Made by a program: the position numbers and the translations under genes
Part shown: positions 9,253-17,864 of the stretch, piece after piece
Layout of the letters: every line of letters starts with the position of its first letter
How positions within the stretch are numbered: position 1 is the stretch's first letter
Origin: Marinobacter nauticus
GTDB lineage: Bacteria > Pseudomonadota > Gammaproteobacteria > Pseudomonadales > Oleiphilaceae
Assembly: GCF_003634635.1 (NCBI RefSeq)
Contig: NZ_RBJB01000003.1
Coordinates: 967,127 to 1,031,126 of the forward strand
DNA length: 64,000 nt
Reading direction: 5' to 3'
Notes under the pieces: model-generated
Seen by the model: the letters and a program-made list of their open reading frames with translations, nothing else
Databases searched by the model: none
Told to the model about the DNA's origin: nothing

Positions 9253-10259
9253 TCAAAGTGCACTGTTTTGTCAGCTGTGTCTGCGAGATCATCAAACGCA
9301 CCCCCGGTGTGGACCACCGCCCCTTCTACTTTGGCGTGTGGGATGCGGACTTCTCGGTCAGTGAAGAGCAGGTTCTGTCCTACCACTCGCCCCATACCCG
9401 CCACGACCAGTTCCGGGAGTGGTACCGGCTACTGTACGGCGTCACCATTGAATCCTGGTATAACCACCAGCAATCGAAAGAGGCCAACATCGACCGGCTG
9501 ATTGAACTGGTGGAAACGCGCCCTTCCGATCGTCAGGTCATGGTCATGCTGGACCTTTACCGACTTCCAGAACGGGAAAACAAATTCCACCAGAACCCGT
9601 TTCCCCACTACGTGATGTTGGAAGCCACGGAAGATCCGGAGCAGTGGTTCATGTCGGACCCGGATTTTCGCTGGGAGGGTGTGCTGCCCAAAGACCGGAT
9701 TCTGGAATCGGTTCGCTCCCCGGCCGCTGCCGGTGGCTTCTGTTTCGATGGCCTGGACATCCGGCATACGCCCGCGGAGACAGTAGCCGCGTATTTCGCC
9801 CAGTGCATGAAAGCGGAGACCAATCCGTTTACCGATGCCTTGCGGCAGATTCTGCACGCCCATATCGGTCCTGATGCCAGGCAACCACTGGCAAACCTGC
9901 CCCGGGCATTCCGGGAGATTCCAGTGATGGCGATTCGCAAGTACGCCTACGAGCACGCCTTTGCCTGGCTGCTGGAGGATCAGGGCCGCACCGCCGAGGG
10001 CGATCCGTGGTTCGAAGCGCTGTGCGAGGACATTGACCGGCTGGTGAAAACCTACACCCAGATCCAGTACCGGGCGCTGAAACTGGTGATGTCCGGTAAC
10101 GCTGCCCTGCTGTCCGGGGTCGAGCAGTTGCTGGACGAGCAGGATCAGCGAGAGTTCGCCATCAAGGACAGCCTGCAGGGCCTGTTTGCAGAATGGCAGC
10201 AGCAACACCCCGACCTCACGGTCAACATTCGCACGTCCGCCCTGGAGGTATCACCATGA
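9249..10259 (+). CDS. asbE: AsbE-like dihydroxybenzoyl-spermidine condensing enzyme
   Basis: A 336-residue protein matching the position and size of AsbE, which transfers 3,4-dihydroxybenzoate from AsbD to a spermidine amine. The family lacks widely known motifs. The N-terminal part has HCFVSCVCEIIKRTPGVDHR, followed by PFYFGVWDADF. Assignment rests mainly on order (between asbD and asbF) and size. The start is GTG at 9249 in a four-base overlap with asbD, and the end overlaps asbF by four bases. No signal peptide or membrane segment is visible, so it should be cytosolic. Confidence 0.85.
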   Translation: MIKVHCFVSCVCEIIKRTPGVDHRPFYFGVWDADFSVSEEQVLSYHSPHTRHDQFREWYRLLYGVTIESWYNHQQSKEANIDRLIELVETRPSDRQVMVMLDLYRLPERENKFHQNPFPHYVMLEATEDPEQWFMSDPDFRWEGVLPKDRILESVRSPAAAGGFCFDGLDIRHTPAETVAAYFAQCMKAETNPFTDALRQILHAHIGPDARQPLANLPRAFREIPVMAIRKYAYEHAFAWLLEDQGRTAEGDPWFEALCEDIDRLVKTYTQIQYRALKLVMSGNAALLSGVEQLLDEQDQREFAIKDSLQGLFAEWQQQHPDLTVNIRTSALEVSP

Positions 10260-11131
10260 TTCGCTTCCACCTGTGCACCATCTCGTTCCGCCACCAGTTG
10301 GTGTCGTTACCGGAACTCGCTACCTGGGCTGGCGCCACCGGCTTTGACGGTATTGAACTCTGGGGCGTGCATGCCTGGCACCTGTTACAGCAGCCCGGAC
10401 TGGATGGCCGCTGGCTGCAAAGCCAGGGACTGGCCATTCCCATGGTCAGCGACTACCTGCCGCTAGACGGTAGCGAGCAGGAGGCTATCCACTACACCCG
10501 CGAACTCTGCCGGCTGGCCCGACACTGGCAGGCCCCCAAACTGCGAACGTTTGCCGGCCATCAGGGCAGCGCCGAGCTCGACCAGAGACAGCGCCAGGCC
10601 CAGACCCGACGTCTGCAGACGCTGACCCGTTGCGTCGCAGATGAAGGCCTGACCCTGGTGGTGGAAACACACCCCGGCACCCTGGCCGATACGGTCGACT
10701 CCACGCTGACGTTGCTAACCGACGTGGATCACCCGGCCCTGGGTATCAACTTCGACGTCTTGCATGTCTGGGAAGCCGGAGCAGACCCAAAGCTGGCGCT
10801 GCAACAAATGGCGCCCTGGGTCAGACATTTTCACTTCAAGAATATCCGTCATCGGGATCAGCTCGGCGTATTTGCTCCGGCTAATGTCTACTCACCGGCC
10901 GGTTCCCGGCAGGGAATGGTGCCTGTGCTGGACGGTGCCTGTGACTACCGGCCGCTACTGGACACCCTGGCCGGCTGGCAACAGTCGCAAACCCATCCGG
11001 CCCCACTGGACATTTCCCTGGAGTGGTTCGGCCCGGACAGCTACCGGGTGCTATGCAGCGATCTTCACCAGTTGCGGCAAAACGTTCGCCAGAACCACGC
11101 GCAATCTCAGGCGCTGGCCGTCTGCCAGTGA
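10256..11131 (+). CDS. asbF: AsbF-like 3-dehydroshikimate dehydratase
   Basis: AsbF converts 3-dehydroshikimate to 3,4-dihydroxybenzoate, diverting the shikimate pathway to make the catechol of petrobactin. The 291-residue product is a xylose-isomerase-like TIM barrel. Metal-ligand motifs visible are VVETHPGT, INFDVLHVWEAG, HFHFKNI and ISLEWFG, each giving a Glu, Asp or His for the divalent metal. The ATG at 10256 overlaps the asbE stop (ATGA) and begins MIRFHLCTISFRHQ, the barrel's first strand; an upstream extension of the frame is discounted. The 3' end overlaps the facing DUF2218 gene by 25 bases. Confidence 0.93.
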   Translation: MIRFHLCTISFRHQLVSLPELATWAGATGFDGIELWGVHAWHLLQQPGLDGRWLQSQGLAIPMVSDYLPLDGSEQEAIHYTRELCRLARHWQAPKLRTFAGHQGSAELDQRQRQAQTRRLQTLTRCVADEGLTLVVETHPGTLADTVDSTLTLLTDVDHPALGINFDVLHVWEAGADPKLALQQMAPWVRHFHFKNIRHRDQLGVFAPANVYSPAGSRQGMVPVLDGACDYRPLLDTLAGWQQSQTHPAPLDISLEWFGPDSYRVLCSDLHQLRQNVRQNHAQSQALAVCQ

Positions 11132-11397
11132 ACCTTATCCACCTCATCGCCGGCAAAGCGGATGAGGTGGGAAGCCACCACCTGGCCCAACTCCTCCAGC
11201 TCCGTTCCGGTGGGTGACTGGCAGCGCATCAGCAGCTCCCGGTTTGCGGCTTCGAGCCGGCATTCACCGATGGAGAAAGCCAGCCTGCCGTCGGTTGCGG
11301 TCCACTCAGCCTCAATCTTGTGGCGAAAGTGTTTGCAAAGGCGATTGATCAGGCGACCGGGATCGGTGGTGGCGACTCGGGCATTCATGGTTGGCAT
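11107..11397 (-). CDS. DUF2218-family small protein at the end of the siderophore uptake operon
   Basis: A 96-residue cytosolic protein resembling DUF2218 proteins: CKHFRHKIEAEWTATDGRLA followed by a C-terminal LIRFAGDEVDKVHW. The family has no established biochemical role and is often found beside siderophore or iron genes. The ATG at 11397 has AAGGAG six bases upstream, which settles the start. The gene begins 23 bases after the ATPase and is probably the last gene of the receptor operon. Its end overlaps asbF tail to tail. A role in iron release or iron-linked regulation is speculation. Confidence 0.75.
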   Translation of the reverse strand: MPTMNARVATTDPGRLINRLCKHFRHKIEAEWTATDGRLAFSIGECRLEAANRELLMRCQSPTGTELEELGQVVASHLIRFAGDEVDKVHWQTASA

Positions 11398-11420
11398 GGC
11401 AGACTCCTTACCTCAGTGGG

Positions 11421-12206
11421 TCAGTTAACACTGGCAGATAACGGACGATCCGCCAGCACAATGGGGTGCCCCCGGGAGCATTGTTCAATGCGGGCCTCGA
11501 TACCATAGGTTCGGGCCAACAGTTCTGGCGTCAGCACCTGTGCCGGCGTGCCGAGCACAGCCTGGCCGCCGGGAGACAACACCAGAACCTGGTCGCAATA
11601 GCGCAGGGCCAGATTGAGATCATGGCTGGCCACCAGGGCAATCGAGCCGGTCCGGCTGGTGGCGTCACGCACCGCGTTGAGCACGTTGAGCTGCCAGTGC
11701 AGATCCAGAGCGCTGGTGGGCTCATCCAGCAGCATCAATGGCGTCTGACGTACCAGTACCTGAGCCAGCCCCACCATCTGGCGCTGACCACCAGACATTT
11801 CCGATAGCCGCCGAAGCGCCAGTTGCCGGATACCCAGGGTGTCGAAAACCTCTTCAATCGCCAGCTCGGTCTCTTCCCGGGACCAGTCACCGCGGGCGGA
11901 GCGACAGGCGCTGAATACGGTCTCATAGGCCACCAACGGAATGGCCTGGGGCAGTGGTTGCGGCAGGTAACCGACACGACGAATACGATGGTGGGCCGTC
12001 ATCGCCGCAAGGTTTTCCCCGGCAAAGGTCATGGTGCCGGCAATCGGCAGCAGGCCAGCAATGGATTTCAGCAGCGTGGACTTGCCCACGGCGTTAGGGC
12101 CAACCACGGCGACCAGTGCGCCCGCGGGTATCTCCGGCAGAGTAAGCCCTGTGAACACGGATCGATTCCGGTAACCGGCGGTGACGGATTGCAGCTTCAG
12201 GGTCAC
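11421..12206 (-). CDS. Ferric-siderophore ABC transporter ATPase (FecE/FepC family)
   Basis: This 261-residue protein powers uptake of the ferric siderophore across the inner membrane. Visible are Walker A GPNAVGKST near residue 36, the ABC signature LSEMSGGQRQ, Walker B LMLLDEPTSALD, and the switch histidine in VASHDLN. The start is GTG at 12206, overlapping the permease TGA by four bases (GTGA). The canonical Walker A glycine before GKS is a valine here (NAVGKS), as in some siderophore ATPases. The petrobactin substrate is inferred from the operon and the facing asb genes. Confidence 0.92.
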   Translation of the reverse strand: MTLKLQSVTAGYRNRSVFTGLTLPEIPAGALVAVVGPNAVGKSTLLKSIAGLLPIAGTMTFAGENLAAMTAHHRIRRVGYLPQPLPQAIPLVAYETVFSACRSARGDWSREETELAIEEVFDTLGIRQLALRRLSEMSGGQRQMVGLAQVLVRQTPLMLLDEPTSALDLHWQLNVLNAVRDATSRTGSIALVASHDLNLALRYCDQVLVLSPGGQAVLGTPAQVLTPELLARTYGIEARIEQCSRGHPIVLADRPLSASVN

Positions 12207-13300
12207 AATGCGGCCCTCCTGCTACGGCCGATGATCAGGGTGATGAACAGCGGGATACCCACCAGGGCGGTCACAATCCCCACCGGTAATACCACTCCCG
12301 GTACCAGTAACTTGCTGGCGATAGATGACAACGACAGCAGGACGGCCCCGGCCAGGGCGCTGCCCGGCAACAGAAAGCGATGATCTTCACCCAGCATCAA
12401 ACGAGCGATGTGGGGCGCCACCAGGCCAATAAACCCGATTTCGCCAACGAAACACATGGCCGCCGCGGTCAACAGGCTCACCCGCATCAGCACCACCAGG
12501 CGCATGCGCTCCACGCGGATACCCAGACTTCGGGCCTGCTCCTCACCACTGCGCAACAGGGTCATGGCCCAGGCATTACGAAGGGAAAACGGCAGGCACA
12601 GCGCAAGCACCAAGGCGACAATGGCCACTTTGTCCAGACTGGCCCGAGCCAGGCTACCCATGGTCCAGAACACAATCTGCTGAACCGACTCGGCATCGGC
12701 CATGAACTGGATCAGGCCCACCACTGCGTTGATGCCGAATAACAGGGCAATACCAAACAGCACCACCGCATGCACCGAGGCCCCCAGGGTGCGTGACAGT
12801 ACCAGAATCAGCAGCGAGGCAGCTGCGGCAAATACAAACGCGGAAAGAGGCAACAATACATGGGCCGCCACCCCCAATACCGAGATATTGAAAGCAATCA
12901 CCAGCGACGCCCCCAGGGTGGCAGCCGCACCGACGCCCAGGGTAAACGGGCTGGCCAGCGGATTATTCAATACCGTCTGCATCTCCGCCCCGGCAAGGCC
13001 AAGGCAAGCGCCGACCACCACCGCCATCAACGCGTAGGGCAGCCGGATATCTTCAATGATTACGCGGGTGCCGGCATCGATACCCTCAGGGTTGAGTAGT
13101 CCTCTGAACACATCCAGCAATCCCAACATCGACGGCCCGCTGGCAATATCCACCAGCAGTGCTGTCATCGCCGCGAGGGTCAACCCTCCCAGGCATAACA
13201 CCCGGCGCCAGACAAAACGCCGATAGTCATCGGCCAGCGAGGACGCCCTGGTGTCAGACGATTTCAGTCCCGCATCTTGCCTATACTGCACGGGCGTCAT
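12203..13300 (-). CDS. Ferric-siderophore ABC permease (FecCD family)
   Basis: An inner-membrane permease of 365 residues from the ATG at 13300, which overlaps the binding-protein stop (ATGA). About nine to ten hydrophobic segments are present. FecCD-type motifs include GACLGLAGAEMQTVLNNPLASPFTLG and, near the end, GEIGFIGLVAPHIARL, which contacts the ATPase. Only one permease gene is present, so the channel is presumably a homodimer, unlike FatCD-type systems with two permeases. An upstream extension of the frame lies inside the binding-protein gene and is not used. Confidence 0.92.
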   Translation of the reverse strand: MTPVQYRQDAGLKSSDTRASSLADDYRRFVWRRVLCLGGLTLAAMTALLVDIASGPSMLGLLDVFRGLLNPEGIDAGTRVIIEDIRLPYALMAVVVGACLGLAGAEMQTVLNNPLASPFTLGVGAAATLGASLVIAFNISVLGVAAHVLLPLSAFVFAAAASLLILVLSRTLGASVHAVVLFGIALLFGINAVVGLIQFMADAESVQQIVFWTMGSLARASLDKVAIVALVLALCLPFSLRNAWAMTLLRSGEEQARSLGIRVERMRLVVLMRVSLLTAAAMCFVGEIGFIGLVAPHIARLMLGEDHRFLLPGSALAGAVLLSLSSIASKLLVPGVVLPVGIVTALVGIPLFITLIIGRSRRAAL

Positions 13301-14445
13301 TTCTGCGCCTCCCCGGCTGTCACCCAATAGACTCCGTCAAGCGGCACTGGCTGGAATCGCCGGTAGAATTCCGCCAGGGTCGCACCTGGATCCAGCTCAC
13401 CAAACGCTGCCGGATGGAACCACCGGGCCAGAGCCTGGACCGCCACCACGTTCATGGGCGTGTTGTAGAAGTGGTGCCAGATAGCCATGGCCCGCCCCTC
13501 TCGAATGGGTTTTACCGCTCGCAGCCCCGGACGATCAGTGGCCCGGAGAAGGGATGCCCTGGCCGTCTGCTCATCAATACCGGCCCCTAGCATCACGTAA
13601 GCATGGTCGGTTTCGGACGCCTGATAGCGTCGGGAGCCAATAGCAGTGGCTACGTAACGCCGGGGTGGCTCACTGATCAGATATTCCAGATTGAGCACAC
13701 CACTGACCCCGGGAACCCGGCCTTGCGCCACATTCTTACCGCCAGCAGCCTCGATGAAGTGCCCCATCATCCCCGCCACCATGGTCTCACAGCAGTTGTC
13801 ATGCCGACCCAGACGACTGTGCAGGAACACGCTGGGCCAGTCGCTTCGCGGAATCTCGGCCACCACGCCGGTGACCCGGGCAAGCTGTTGCTGGTAGAAC
13901 CGGTTGAAGACCTCGGCCTCATCCTGACGCCCGAGAACTTCGCCCAGAACAGCCATGCTCCTGGGTGTATTGACCAGAGGATCCTGCCGAAAATCGATAA
14001 ACACCACTGCCACGCCCGCTCGCTGAAGGCTATCAATCAGTGCCCGGTTATGGGCGCCGGGACCGTGGCCCTCGAGACTGAAGATGGCCAGGTCAGCCCC
14101 CATGGCAAGCACACTTTCCAGACTGAAACTGTCAGCCGAGGTGTGCCCCACCCGGGGAATATCCGCCAGTGACGGGAAAGCTTTCAGATACTGCGCATAG
14201 CCGCCCGGATCCGTCATTTCGAAATCCGGTAACAGCCCCGCAAGACGGTCGGGCAGGTGCTCTCCCTCCAGTATGGCAAGCGCGGGAATGTAGCGACTCT
14301 CTCCCAGGATCACTCGCTCGACACGGTCCGGCAGCTTTACCGTCCGCCCTGCCAGATCGGTAACCGTGTCCGCCGCCAGGGAGAGCTCAGCCAGTAAACA
14401 GAAAACGCCGCCCATCAGGGCGGCTATGATTTGGTAACGCAACAT
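13297..14445 (-). CDS. Periplasmic ferric-siderophore binding protein
   Basis: A 382-residue class III periplasmic binding protein (FepB/BtuF fold). It has an N-terminal signal peptide ending near residue 25 (AELSLAAD), then VTDLAGRTVKLPDRVERVI, the usual first strand of this family. The start is ATG at 14445 with GAGG upstream, although a GTG just before it also gives an open start. It lies 8 bases after the receptor gene and overlaps the permease. It should deliver ferric siderophore from the receptor to the permease. The petrobactin ligand is inferred from context. Confidence 0.88.
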   Translation of the reverse strand: MLRYQIIAALMGGVFCLLAELSLAADTVTDLAGRTVKLPDRVERVILGESRYIPALAILEGEHLPDRLAGLLPDFEMTDPGGYAQYLKAFPSLADIPRVGHTSADSFSLESVLAMGADLAIFSLEGHGPGAHNRALIDSLQRAGVAVVFIDFRQDPLVNTPRSMAVLGEVLGRQDEAEVFNRFYQQQLARVTGVVAEIPRSDWPSVFLHSRLGRHDNCCETMVAGMMGHFIEAAGGKNVAQGRVPGVSGVLNLEYLISEPPRRYVATAIGSRRYQASETDHAYVMLGAGIDEQTARASLLRATDRPGLRAVKPIREGRAMAIWHHFYNTPMNVVAVQALARWFHPAAFGELDPGATLAEFYRRFQPVPLDGVYWVTAGEAQK

Positions 14446-14453
14446 CACGGGCC

Positions 14454-16427
14454 TCAGAACCGCATGGCCAGGCCAACACGGATGTCCCGCCCCGGCTCCG
14501 GCATGCCAACGATTCCCTCATAGTCCTCAATATGCTGGTAATCGGCATTGCTGGCATGAGCCAGGTACTGCTTGTCGCCGACGTTCTTGATGGTCAGACT
14601 CAGGCGCAGATCCTCATTGCCGGTGGGTAACCAGTGCAGAAACAGGTCGTGCACACCGTATCCGGGCTTGTCGATGGTGCCAACAGAGGTGTCCAGATTA
14701 TCGATACCCTCAACAAACCGGCCCTGCCAGCCAAACTCCAGGTTTCGATCCCAGCGGTACGCCAGGTCGGCAATCCAGGTATCTCCCATGGTGTTACCCA
14801 GCAGATTGTGCTCGTACACCGTCAACGGCTGGCCATCCACTTCGGCATCGTTACTGTGGAAGCTCAGTCCGGCGGAAAGTGCCTGCCATTGGTAACCGGC
14901 CGAGATCAGGTAGCCGTCAGACTCGAGATCACCGATGTTCTTGTAGATGGATTCCCGGAACGGCAGCAACGGATCAGCAATGGCGTCCTTGATTTCAGAA
15001 CGGTACACCTCGGCCGACAGCCGGAAAGTCTCGTAGCGGTAATCGAAACCGACCTCGGTATTCCGGGCTTTTTCGCCTTCCAGATCCGGATCGTTTTCAG
15101 AACCTTCCAGCTTGAAGGCGTCCTGAGTGGTTGGCCCCCGGAAGGCTTCGGCATAACCAGCTTTCAGGGTGAGACCGTCCACCACCTCCCAGGCCAGGTT
15201 GGCATTCGGGCTGACCTCGTCTTCACTGAAGCGCTGATCATCATTGTCCTTGAGCCGGTAGTCGTCATAACGGGCGCCGGCACTGAACAGCAGACGGCTG
15301 GTGAGCCATAGATCGCCCTGCAGGTAAACGCCCAGCACTTCACCGGTCTGTTGCTCGGCCCGCTTGTCCTCCTGATACCCCGCGTTCACCTTGTCCTCAC
15401 GATAATCAACACCGTAGGTCAGGCTGTGCTCGCCAAAACGACTGGTATTACGAAGGTCGCCGCCGATGTTCCGGCTAAACCCGAAGTAACGGCCCCAGCG
15501 ATCCTCAACGTTCTGTTCGATGTCAGACTCGGTGTGGTATACGGTTGCCTCAAGATCCACCAGGGCATTGCCTGCAGGAGCGTATCCGTAGTTGAGGGTA
15601 GTGGTGTCCCGTCGGCCATCCAGTTCGTAAAGGCGATTGAAACTACTGACAACCCATTGTGGACGCTGGGGCCGTTCCCCCTCATCGGTACGTACTTCAT
15701 GACTGAGCTTGATAGTCTGATCGGCCGGCAACTGGCCCACCAGTTTCGCAAACCCCAGCTGCTGACGGGCATCACTGCCGGCAATACGGTCGCCACTGCC
15801 ATCCTTGAACGGCTCGTGGTCACTCTGGCTGACAGACACCAGAGTGCTCCAGTTATCACTCAGCCGACCAAAGGCCGTGCCACTGGCCTTGTAGCCATCG
15901 GTGTTGGAGAAAGAGCCGAATTTAACCACGGCCCCGGCGCTTTCGCCTGGCCGCAACAAATCGTCCGGATCCTTGGTAACAAAGCGGATTGATCCGCCCA
16001 GGGCGCCTGCTCCTTCGGTGGCCCGGCCAGCCCCGGCATTGACTGCAACCTGCTTGAGCAACTCCGGCTCCACCGACAGTCGACCGGAGTGATGGAACAG
16101 TGCCCCAGCCTGGGTGGCACCATCCACGGATACGTTCAAGAGCGGGTCTTCAAAGCCTCGGACATAAACTTTCTGGGCGATGCTGTTGGACCCACCAACG
16201 CTCACGTCTGGCTGGCCCGCAAAGACGTCTTCCAGATCGTCCGCCTGGAAACGCTCTATGGTCTCTGCATCGATCACAGTATCGGCGTCCGCCTCACGGT
16301 CTGCGGTTACCTGAATAGGATCCAGGGAAACCGGCTGTGCATGAGCCAGAGGTGCTGCCATCAGCGCCAGCCAGAGGGTGTTGCGACGAAAGCGCCGGGG
16401 TTGTTTCATCGGTGAGGAATTTGCCAT
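14454..16427 (-). CDS. TonB-dependent outer-membrane siderophore receptor
   Basis: A receptor of about 657 residues with an N-terminal signal sequence (RNTLWLALMAAPLAHA), a TonB-box-like stretch after it (LDPIQVTADRE), a plug domain with VYVRGFEDPLLNVSVDG and GALGGSIRFVTKD, and a C-terminal beta barrel ending in phenylalanine (VGLAMRF), the usual assembly signal. It is the first gene of the receptor, binding protein, permease, ATPase and DUF2218 operon. The ATG at 16427 has GGAG upstream; a GTG one codon earlier or an ATG six codons later are alternatives. Ferric petrobactin is the inferred ligand. A Fur-like box lies just upstream. Confidence 0.92.
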   Translation of the reverse strand: MANSSPMKQPRRFRRNTLWLALMAAPLAHAQPVSLDPIQVTADREADADTVIDAETIERFQADDLEDVFAGQPDVSVGGSNSIAQKVYVRGFEDPLLNVSVDGATQAGALFHHSGRLSVEPELLKQVAVNAGAGRATEGAGALGGSIRFVTKDPDDLLRPGESAGAVVKFGSFSNTDGYKASGTAFGRLSDNWSTLVSVSQSDHEPFKDGSGDRIAGSDARQQLGFAKLVGQLPADQTIKLSHEVRTDEGERPQRPQWVVSSFNRLYELDGRRDTTTLNYGYAPAGNALVDLEATVYHTESDIEQNVEDRWGRYFGFSRNIGGDLRNTSRFGEHSLTYGVDYREDKVNAGYQEDKRAEQQTGEVLGVYLQGDLWLTSRLLFSAGARYDDYRLKDNDDQRFSEDEVSPNANLAWEVVDGLTLKAGYAEAFRGPTTQDAFKLEGSENDPDLEGEKARNTEVGFDYRYETFRLSAEVYRSEIKDAIADPLLPFRESIYKNIGDLESDGYLISAGYQWQALSAGLSFHSNDAEVDGQPLTVYEHNLLGNTMGDTWIADLAYRWDRNLEFGWQGRFVEGIDNLDTSVGTIDKPGYGVHDLFLHWLPTGNEDLRLSLTIKNVGDKQYLAHASNADYQHIEDYEGIVGMPEPGRDIRVGLAMRF

Positions 16428-16434
16428 CACGACC

Positions 16435-16470
16435 GCACTCCATTATGCAAATGATTCGTATTTGGAGTGC
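16435..16470 (-). promoter_or_regulatory. Fur-like box nested in an inverted repeat upstream of the TonB receptor
   Basis: Bases 16447-16465, read on the minus strand, match about 11 of 19 positions of the Fur consensus and contain AATCATT. They are enclosed by perfect 7-base arms GCACTCC (16435-16441) and GGAGTGC (16464-16470). The minus strand also contains ACTCCAAAT, the same 9-mer as in the asbA leader. A second regulator, perhaps the neighbouring response regulator, could bind here. Confidence 0.5.
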
Positions 16471-16514
16471 ATTCTCGATAACTTGTGTCGCGAAGTGAAC
16501 CAGTTTTACATTTG

Positions 16515-17864
16515 TTACATCCGGACTGCAGGCAACCACAAATGCATCGCCAGACCACCGTTCCCCGCGAGATTACAGGCCCGGATTCGCCCCCCTATGG
16601 CATCCAGATGCCGGCTTGCCAGCGCTAACCCCAGGCCATGGCCAGACGGCACACTTTCCCGGATCCGTGTGGCACGGAAAAACGGCCGGAAGATCGCCTC
16701 CAGTTGCTCGGCCGGAACACCCGGCCCGTCGTCCTCCACCGACAGCCGGTACCCACCGGCTTCCTCCTGCAGCCGTATCATTACCGTGCCACCGGCCGGC
16801 GTATACTTGCAGGCATTACGGACCACATTTTCAATGGCCTGTGCCAACGCCCGATGACTGGTACCCCGAATCTCCGCCTGTTCCGGAAGCTCGGTCCTGA
16901 TATTATGCTCCGGGTACTCGTAGCGGGCGTCTTCCGCAATGGTATCCACCAGATCGGTCAGATCCAGATCCTCCTGGTTGAGCTCCGGCTGCTCGTTCTC
17001 CAGCCAGGCCAGGGTCAGGGTGTCCTCCACCAGGGCGCGCATCAGATCGCACTCCCGCCGTATCCGGGGCAGGAAATGCTGGGTATCGATCCCTTCCTCT
17101 ACGCAACTGATGGCCATATCAATCCGGGTCAGGGGCGTTCGCAGCTCATGGGAGAGATCGGAGATCAACCGGCGCTGGGACTGGATCAGATCGCCGATCC
17201 GCTCAGCCATCTGGTCAAAGGTCTCTGCCAGCGCCGTCAGTTCGTCATTTCTGTTACCTAGCAGAGCCCTGGCTCTGGCGCCCAGATTACCCTCACTGAA
17301 CTGACGGGTTGCCAGTTCCAGCTGGCGAACGGGATTCATCAGGTGCCGGTAAATCACCAGACACAATGCCAGCAGCACCGTCAGTGGCAGGGCAGCTTTC
17401 AGGAATAGCCGCGCCTCCGGCAGGTAAGCGCCCGGCCGCATACGCTGAGGCAGGGTAATCAGGAAATGGGTATGGCCATCGGCGAAGGTAAGATCCATGA
17501 TCGGGTTTTCGGTGAAATACAGATGGATCTTCCATTCCACGTTGCGTCCAAGCCGAAAACCCTCCTGAAACTGTGATGACAGTTCACTGCCAGCCAGCGG
17601 CTGTATCTCGGACCGAACCACCGCCGCCCAGGTGTTTTCGTCCTGTTGCAGTTGCTCCAGCCAACGGGCAAGGGCCTGTTCGTCGCCGGCCAGGTACAGA
17701 CGCTCTGCTGTGTGCCCCCAGTCTTTCAGGGTCTCCTGATGCTTGCGGGCAATAAAACTCATCTGCTGTTCAGTAGTGGCCCCCAGAAAGGAGATTACCC
17801 AGAACAACACCAGCGTTCCCAGCGCCAGGGTGCCTGACAGCTTCCACCACAAACGACGATTCAC
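16515..17864 (-). CDS. Sensor histidine kinase of the siderophore locus
   Basis: A membrane sensor kinase of 449 residues. It has one membrane segment near residues 8-28, a periplasmic domain of about 120 residues, a second segment near 150-172, a HAMP linker, and a HisKA domain with SDLSHELRTPLTRID, where the histidine is phosphorylated. The ATPase domain has the N box ENVVRNACKYTP, G1 VEDDGPGVP and G2 GHGLGLALASR. I chose GTG at 17864, which overlaps the regulator stop by four bases, over a TTG three codons upstream. Placement next to a receptor recalls PfeS of Pseudomonas, which senses the siderophore. The signal sensed here is unknown. Confidence 0.9.
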   Translation of the reverse strand: MNRRLWWKLSGTLALGTLVLFWVISFLGATTEQQMSFIARKHQETLKDWGHTAERLYLAGDEQALARWLEQLQQDENTWAAVVRSEIQPLAGSELSSQFQEGFRLGRNVEWKIHLYFTENPIMDLTFADGHTHFLITLPQRMRPGAYLPEARLFLKAALPLTVLLALCLVIYRHLMNPVRQLELATRQFSEGNLGARARALLGNRNDELTALAETFDQMAERIGDLIQSQRRLISDLSHELRTPLTRIDMAISCVEEGIDTQHFLPRIRRECDLMRALVEDTLTLAWLENEQPELNQEDLDLTDLVDTIAEDARYEYPEHNIRTELPEQAEIRGTSHRALAQAIENVVRNACKYTPAGGTVMIRLQEEAGGYRLSVEDDGPGVPAEQLEAIFRPFFRATRIRESVPSGHGLGLALASRHLDAIGGRIRACNLAGNGGLAMHLWLPAVRM

